A stretch of 13,146 bases of DNA, taken from positions 1 through 13,146 of the forward strand of contig MU625045.1 in assembly GCA_025349905.2 (NCBI GenBank), written 5' to 3'. Below the pieces are notes generated by a model that was given only the letters and a program-made list of their open reading frames with translations, did not search any database and was not told the DNA's origin. The translations under genes and the position numbers were made by a program. Shown piece after piece: positions 7,998-13,146 of the stretch (position 1 is its first letter; each line of letters opens with the position of its first letter). The stretch is from Blastocladiella britannica (lineage: Eukaryota; Blastocladiomycota; Blastocladiomycetes; Blastocladiales; Blastocladiaceae).

Positions 7998-9562
7998 ATG
8001 AAGGACCGCCGCTCTCGCGACGACCGCCAGCCGCGCCGCCGGTCCCGGTCGCCCCTTCGTTCGCCCCGGTCTTCGCGGAAACACCGCCCACAGAGCCGCA
8101 GCCGCAGTCCCCCACCGCCGCCGCGCTACGACGACGTTGAGCACTGGGAGCGCCGCGACCGCCCCAGAACTGGTGGTGACGCAGAGGGACGAGGTGACCG
8201 TGGTCGCAAACGCGACGACGACCGAGGCGCACGGTCGCACCCGAAATCGCAGCCGGACAGTGACGCTCGCCGGTCCCACCGCGACGACGATAACTACGAT
8301 AGCAAATACGACGACAAATACGATGGCAAAGGCGACGCGAAGGACCGTGGACGTGCACCCGATGGTCGAGATGACCGTGTGCGCGATCGCGAGCATGGTG
8401 GCCGCGAACGTGAGCTGGACCGTGGATTGGACCGTGGCCGTGGCCGTGCCCCTGAACAGGACCGCGAGCCGGACCGTGCCCATGACCAAGACCGTGAACA
8501 GGACCGTGGCCGTGATCGTGCTCGTGAATTGGACCGCGAACCGGAGCGTGGAAAGGACCGCGAGCAAGAACGTGGCCGTGATCGTGACCGCGAGCAGGAT
8601 CGCGAACGGGACCGTGGACTGGACCGTGCCCGTGAACAGGACCGTGGGCAAGACCATGACCGTGGACACGACCGTACTCGCGACCACCGTAAGGAGCGTG
8701 ACTCCCGTACGGAGCGTGGCCCCCGTATGGAGCGTGGCCGCAATGATGACCGCGACCGTCGTGATGAGCGCGAAGAGGAGCGCAGTGACGACCGCATGGC
8801 GGATGACCAGTATGCAGAACAGCAACAACACGACGACGATGGTCCGCCGCCCGTGGAGCAGCCCAACTTTGCCACCTCGGGTATGCTGGCGCGCGTCGCC
8901 AATACGGTCGTGGTCCGCGATCGCGCAGCCCCGAACGGCGCGCGGGCGGTCGTCCGCAAGTACCATGAGCCCTCCGAGGCAGCGATCGCGACGCGGCCAT
9001 GGACTCTGGTTGTCTTTGATCCCAAAGCTGACGACAAGGCTGCGCCTGGTTTGTTTTCTTCTTGTTCTTGACGCGATCCCTCGACATTACAATCCAGCTC
9101 ACCCCCCGATCCCTTAATTGGCACAGATATCATGGACCTCAAGGCCAAGTCCGCGTACATGTTTGGCCGCGACGATCAGGTACTTCTATTTTCCCTTTGT
9201 ACTCTTTGATTTGACTAACACCACATCTCGAGAAACACGAAGTTGGCAGATGTCTTCCTGACACACTCGCATGCCTCGAGCCAACATGCCGTTTTGCAGT
9301 TTCGCAAAGTGTCACGGTCTGGATCGACTGTCGTCGTGTACGCATTCCCTCTCCATTTCATTTCTATAAAAGACTGACTGCGCCGCACCAAAAAAAAATC
9401 AGGCCGTACCTCATCGACCTCGAGTCCACCAACGGCAGCTACCTCAACAAGTCCAAGGTGGGACCTGCGCGGTACGTGGAACTCAAGCCCAAGGACGTGT
9501 TTACGTTCGGCCCCGGGAGCCGCGAGTACGTGATCATGTGCTCGGACGCGCTGGACTCGTAA
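7998..9562 (+). CDS. SNIP1: SNIP1/Pml1-family FHA-domain splicing factor with RS and RD/RE regions
   Basis: SNIP1/Pml1 proteins belong to the RES (pre-mRNA retention and splicing) complex with Bud13 and Snu17 in the nucleus. Exons 7998-9048, 9127-9179, 9243-9337 and 9403-9562, with introns of 78, 63 and 65 nt, give 452 residues; human SNIP1 has 396. Residues 13-38 are an RS-type segment. Residues about 125-266 are an extended RD/RE repeat. Residues 287-342 carry the family linker (PNFATSGML, KYHEPSEAAI, RPWTLVVF). The FHA domain spans about 351-450 with Gly364-Arg365, the SxxH motif at 380-383, DLESTNGSYLN (Asn410-Gly411) and FGPGSREYV. The FHA fold and exact spacing against SNIP1 fix the acceptor at 9242 rather than the earlier CTCGAG. 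It shares a 37-bp divergent region with the DnaJ gene. Confidence 0.92.
8370..8795 (+). repeat. Degenerate GACCGN hexamer tract coding RD/RE repeats
   Basis: About 425 bp are dominated by GACCG(T/C) plus G(A/T)G/GCC variants, encoding alternating Arg and Asp/Glu in the SNIP1-like protein. Because the period is a multiple of three and stop-poor, five of six frames stay open here. That produces several long but spurious frames, including an SR-rich one on the minus strand. The repeat is imperfect, which suggests old expansion with drift rather than a fresh microsatellite. Confidence 0.85.
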
Positions 9563-9599
9563 CAATATATGACAATTCATTTTGGATTGTATATGGGCA

Positions 9600-9605
9600 A
9601 ATAAA
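9600..9605 (+). terminator. AATAAA polyadenylation signal for the SNIP1-like gene
   Basis: A canonical AATAAA lies 38 nt after the TAA at 9560-9562, with TG/T-rich sequence (ATTTTGGATTGTATATG) just before it. It is 30 bp short of the ADAM stop codon on the other strand, so cleavage would occur in or next to the ADAM 3' end. The two convergent genes have only 72 bp between stop codons. Confidence 0.6.
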
Positions 9606-9634
9606 ATGGCAAATGGAAAAAATAGGAAGAAAAT

Positions 9635-12600
9635 TTAACGGCGGAAAGTCCGCCCACGGCCAGTTGTTGCAGACCGATCCTCGTCGGGATCCGTGGTGGT
9701 GGAAAATGAAGGACGGTCGGGGCCGATCGCCAGCGACTGGCTCCCATCTGCAGTGTCCTGGTCAATTGCGGCGGCCGAAGCGACAGGGTGCCGGTGCGCA
9801 ACGTCAGCCGCCGCATATGCGCCAAATGTAATATGGTGGTGGTGGTTTGCGGAAAGTGCCGGCGGTGGTGGTGGTGGTGGATACTGAGCGATGATGCCAC
9901 CAGCATCGACTTCGTCGTCACTGTCGACATCGGTCAATGCAGCCCTGCCTGCACCAAGCGACTGCCACTCGGAAGGGGTCGCGGGGTTCACGCGCGACCG
10001 AGACCGTGAACGAGACCGCGACCGCGAAGTGCTGACGTTCCGAAGCGGGATAGCACGAGGGGACGCGCCAACGGGGAGCCTGGGCGACGGGACCCACGTC
10101 CCCGACGGCCCAGTGTTGGTGCCCGATGGAGCATGCGACATGGGTGGTGGTGGCGGCGGCGGCGCACTTGCAATCGGCCGATGCTTGTGTGCGCGACGCT
10201 TTGCGCAGCACTTCCACACCAGGCCGCCCGATCGGCAGATGGACCAACACACGAGGAGCACAAACAAGCCCAGCACGACGCCAATGGCAATGGCAATGGT
10301 CGAGTGGGTGGCGGCCCAAGCGCTTGCGGCGTTGAAGAGCCCCAGCCCGGAACAGGTACCGTTGTTGCACTTGCCGCCAAACCCGCACGCGGTGCCGTCC
10401 AGAAACGAGTCGTCGAGCAGCAGGCACGAGGAGGCGCTGGCCGATGCCTGGCATGTGAGTTGGCACGAGTCGGACGCACTCGCGCAGGCCAGCGGCAGGA
10501 CCGTGGTGGTGCTAAGGCTGGCCATGTAGCACTGGGCGGCGCGCGACGTGCACTCGCCCGACGCACATGCCCCTGCTGACTGCGCCAGCGTGGCTGCCGG
10601 GTAGAGCCCGCTTGCGCCCGTCAGCGGCATCGTGTTGTTGATGGCGCACGCGGTGCCGTCGGCCACATGCGAGTCGGCCGGGCACGAGGCGGACGTCCCC
10701 GTGCACACCTCGGGGACATCGCACACGTCTAATGACGGGCGACAAATGGCACCGGCTGGGCGCAGCTTGCAAGACGCACAGCACCCTGGCGAGTTGGTGT
10801 CGGAGCATGCGGCGCCTGTGGCAAATTTGCAAGCACTCGTGCAGCACGCATCGCCAGCCTTTCCTCCATCGCATTCCTCTCCCGGATCCACAATCCCGTT
10901 GCCGCACACGTTGCCCTGCAGCGTCGATAGCGCCCCGGGAGCCAGGAGGCACTGCTTCTGGTCGTTTGTCACGGGCGTTCGCTGCACTTTGGCGACGGTG
11001 GAGCAAATGTCGGAGATCGAGCAGGGCGAAAAGTCGTCCGAGCTGGCCGTGTCGGTCGGGTTCATTAAGTACCTGTCATTTAAATGTCAGTCTTGTGAAA
11101 TGAATGAGTATTGCCTAAAAAGAAGACGTACTGCCCACCGCAGTCGCAATTGCTTCCAGAAACACCGCCCGAGGTGCAAGGGCAGCACTGCAAAGACGAC
11201 AAGGAAGAGCCTTGAGTTGCCGCCGTCGAGCATTCCTTGCTCGTGCAGTCATGGATTGCTCCAAAGTTGTGTCCAATCTCGTGTGCCGTCACCTTGATCA
11301 ATTGATATCAGTCCCTTGACCATACCTATAAAAATAGTACTAAAAACATGCCTTCCACTGATCCCGGTTCTCAAATGTCGAGATGGCAGCACCAGTGACA
11401 AAGTCGGTGCCAGCTGGCGTATGTGTGGACTCATCAGCGGCACGAGATTGCTGAGACGTGCCAACGACACAAACAGTGCCAGTCCACGCGAGCCCAATGA
11501 CGGCGCCGGTATTGCACGTGGACATGAGGTGCCATAGCCCTTCGTTGCCTGCCCCGCGCCCACCGCGCCACTGGGAAAACGCCGAGAGCCGCTGCACGAT
11601 CGTCATTTGCGAGTTGTCACAGAGATCGTTCCAGGTGTCGGTTCCACACGATAGTCGGATCTCGGTGGTGACGATCCCGATCCCGATCCCAAACGTGGAC
11701 GAGTACTTGGCCGAGACTTGGGTCCAAATGACCATCAGCTGCGAAAGGATCGCCGACTGCGAGTTGTCGAATTTGGCCGCGTAGCTGCAGTCCACCGCTA
11801 CGCCCATGTAGACATATTTGCCCAGATTGCAAGTGGACACGGGGCTCGATGCTACTGATGACGATGTGGATGTTGATGCCGTTGATGAAGCAGGCGCTAC
11901 GGCCGGGGTGCGTTTGTGCAAGAGTGCTGTTGACTCGTTTGCTAAATGTTGTACGGGGCCGCCATACACGTCCGGAAATAAGAGCGCACGCTCCTGCGCG
12001 TTGGAGGTGCGGGCATCGCGGTTCCACTGAGCCAGTCCGGCGCCGCACGAGTGTTGTTCAGTGGTGGCCACGTCGCGCTTGCGCAAGAGGCGGCGGCGCG
12101 CACGCTTAGTGTCGGAATCGCGGTACAGGATCATGCCGCCGTTACTGGGATCGTCAAAGGCGGCGCGCGGTGGGTGGGGATCGCCCCGCTGCCGGCGGAT
12201 GCGATACGTGTGGGCCGGCATGATGGTGTAGCTCTCTCCGCCCACGTCCAAGTGTGCGTGAAACAGCGGACGGCGCGTCGACGCGTAGTGCGCCCCCAGT
12301 TCCGGGTGGTCCGTCAGACCATCGTGCTCCATTACAAGGCGCGCGTGGCCCGTTGCCAGGGGCAGCGCACCGCCAGTAATCGATTCGACTACGGAGCCAT
12401 GGTACACGCGCGCAAGCGGGCGCAGTGGCACTTCCTCCACGCGGCCACCCAGGTGCACGACGCGGTGCGTGGCGAGCGGGTGGATGAGGTCGTTGTGCGG
12501 GGCCACGTCCATGGTGAAGGTACGGTTCAGGGCCACCAGCTGGATGCGCAAGTGGTCGTGGTGGTGCACATGTCGCTGCTTTCGTGAGCCGGCAAAAGCG

Positions 12601-12737
12601 CGGGTCACGGCGATTGTGGGCGGAAATTGGACCAAGTGAATTGCGACGAGGTCCTCCATCGGGGATGCCGTCGAGTGTGCTCCCACGCACACCCATAGCC
12701 ATGCGAGGGCGACAATTGCTATACTTTGTCGTCTCAT
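9635..12737 (-). CDS. Membrane-anchored ADAM (adamalysin/reprolysin) metalloprotease-disintegrin, fungal type
   Basis: Exons 12737-11352, 11292-11132 and 11072-9635, with two 59-nt introns, give 994 residues. Residues 1-20 are a signal peptide (IAIVALAWLWVCVGAHS). The prodomain ends near two basic cleavage candidates, KRARRRLLRKR (211-221) and HKR (274-276), with a possible cysteine switch at Cys231. The reprolysin domain (about 303-530) carries HEIGHNFGAIHD: zinc ligands His466, His470 and His476, general base Glu467, Met-turn near Met519. A disintegrin-like region (about 572-658, CGNGIVDPGEECD) and a Cys-rich region to about 758 follow, then one transmembrane helix (about 773-794). The roughly 200-residue cytoplasmic tail has two Pro runs (SH3-type candidates), a Ser-Arg repeat (864-876) and a His run. 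It should shed or process surface proteins through the secretory route. Intron 1 is GC-AG. The ATG at 12737 has a weak context but begins the signal peptide; the frame upstream of it lacks ATG. Confidence 0.93.
11293..11351 (-). other. Non-canonical GC-AG intron in the ADAM gene
   Basis: On the minus strand the exon ends TGG AAG and the intron begins GCATGT, ending ATCAAG before GTG ACG GCA. Joining in phase 0 gives DQWK-VTAHEIGHNFG, the expected sequence before the zinc site. No GT donor nearby keeps the frame: the GTTTTT four bases on gives phase 1, and an in-frame TGA (11309-11307) prevents extending exon 2 leftward. GCATGT equals the common GTATGT donor with T to C, preceded by a consensus AAG. 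Confidence 0.85.
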
Positions 12738-12895
12738 ACAATAATTATTTAATTTGTGAAAGGGGATCCGAAATAATGTGTTGTACACGCCTGTCACAAC
12801 CAATCCGGAAATCCAAGGAAAATGGGAAAAAGCTGAAACAACGTGATCTCGATCCTGTACGACTGCTGTACAGGTTTGCCAAAAGGAAAGGCGAA
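12738..12895 (-). promoter_or_regulatory. Presumed promoter and 5' UTR of the ADAM gene, with a dyad
   Basis: The 158 bp between the ADAM ATG and the next gene's last possible stop hold a perfect 7-bp inverted repeat: CCTGTAC (12854-12860) and GTACAGG (12868-12874) around a 7-nt spacer. This lies about 120 to 135 bp upstream of the ATG and is a reasonable operator-type candidate. A TGAAACAACGTG element (12834-12845) is next to it. No clear TATA box is seen. The role is inferred from position only. Confidence 0.4.
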
Positions 12896-13146
12896 TCAAG
12901 AGAGGGTGGGGTATAAGCCCGGTTGGAAGGTAGAAGGGGGTTTGGGGTGGAAGAAAAAAGAAAAAGCTATACCCCCACCACTGCCGTCACTGGTGCAGAG
13001 GCCTCGGCGACACCCCTCCATGTCCGCCTCGGTCTCGTGCCTGCGAACATTGAGCGGCCGCTCGCCCTCCTCGCACTCATCAATCAAGGCCGCCCACTGC
13101 TTGCGGTGGAGGTCCCGGAACACGTTGAGCGCGTCGAGAAGGCCCT
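12896..13146 (-). CDS. 3' end of an unidentified gene, cut by the window edge
   Basis: An open minus-strand frame enters from the right edge and runs to a TGA at 12898-12896. It has no ATG of its own at the 5' side, so it is the terminal part of a longer gene. The first 45 or so residues look like real protein (LNVFRDLHRKQWAALIDECE, then ERPLNVRRHETEADMEG). I do not recognise the family. The last 25 residues translate a polypyrimidine/polypurine tract (FSFFFHPKPP...) and are doubtful. A GTATAG at 12972-12967 could be a donor of a final intron, moving the true end. The function cannot be inferred. Confidence 0.42.
   Translation of the reverse strand, partial: GLLDALNVFRDLHRKQWAALIDECEEGERPLNVRRHETEADMEGCRRGLCTSDGSGGGIAFSFFFHPKPPSTFQPGLYPTLS
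12925..12966 (+). repeat. Polypurine tract with G-runs
   Basis: 37 of 42 bases on the plus strand are purines, including runs of five and four G and a GAAGAAAAAAGAAAAAG stretch. It lies at the tail of the edge gene and could be 3' UTR or intron pyrimidine tract on the minus strand. It may form triplex-type structure. I see no repeat unit. Confidence 0.5.

Noticed and set aside
7752..8966. 404-codon minus-strand frame rich in Val/Thr/Leu that looks membrane-like
   Set aside because: It has the same repeat origin. Its hydrophobicity comes from reading ACGGTC-type hexamers out of frame, with no recognisable family.
7573..9102. 509-codon minus-strand open frame with His/Gly/Arg-rich repeats
   Set aside because: It is antisense to the SNIP1-like repeat and overlaps DnaJ exons in a wrong frame; it is a by-product of the hexamer repeat.
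8137..9117. 326-codon plus-strand frame overlapping SNIP1
   Set aside because: It is an out-of-frame reading of the same repeat. The SNIP1 frame has the conserved linker and FHA domain.
10632..11297. 221-codon plus-strand frame
   Set aside because: It is antisense to the ADAM disintegrin region and spans both the exon 2/3 intron and conserved Cys codons.
12738..12899. Upstream extension of the ADAM protein by 54 residues
   Set aside because: It would start at TTG and bury the signal peptide; the ATG at 12737 directly precedes the hydrophobic segment.
1..13146. tRNA, rRNA, CRISPR, transposon ends or biosynthetic cluster
   Set aside because: I looked in the intergenic gaps and found no cloverleaf, spaced repeat array, terminal inverted repeat with transposase, or pathway grouping.

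Overview
The window is a gene-dense piece of a nuclear eukaryotic genome, most likely from a fungus. Coding sequence is GC-rich. Every confidently read gene is split by very short spliceosomal introns: I placed 18, all 54 to 78 nt, with GTATGT/GTACGT-like donors and CTAAC/CTGAC-like branch sites. The case for a fungus rests on two genes: a regulator ending in the C-terminal domain found in fungal homeobox proteins, and an ADAM protease whose disintegrin region and transmembrane tail follow the fungal ADAM layout. An early-diverging (zoosporic) fungus is my guess, not something the sequence proves.

Layout, left to right. A homeodomain-like regulator (minus, 195-1297). Mitochondrial glutaryl-CoA dehydrogenase (minus, 1610-2979). 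A Swi3/TIPIN-family replication-fork protection protein (minus, 3219-4506). Divergent from it, RNA polymerase subunit RPB6 (plus, 4669-5363). An unrecognised, probably helical protein (minus, 5371-6871), whose stop codon lies 7 bp from the RPB6 stop. A DNAJB6-like J-domain co-chaperone (minus, 6918-7960). Only 37 bp away and divergent, a SNIP1/Pml1-type FHA splicing factor with a long Arg-Asp/Glu repeat (plus, 7998-9562). Convergent with that, a membrane-anchored ADAM metalloprotease (minus, 9635-12737). Last, the 3' end of an unidentified gene at the right edge (minus, ending at 12896 at the latest).

The genes are mostly housekeeping functions (lysine/tryptophan catabolism, replication fork protection, transcription, protein folding, splicing) plus one regulator and one secretory-pathway protease. 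They do not form an evident pathway or cluster. I see no mobile element, CRISPR array, tRNA, rRNA or obvious undescribed system. What stands out is compaction (7-bp and 37-bp gene boundaries), a GC-AG intron in the ADAM gene forced by the reading frame, a regulator whose DNA-binding helix lacks the usual homeodomain Asn, and low-complexity expansions in otherwise conserved proteins. All gene models were spliced by eye from frame, splice signals and family conservation, with no transcript evidence.
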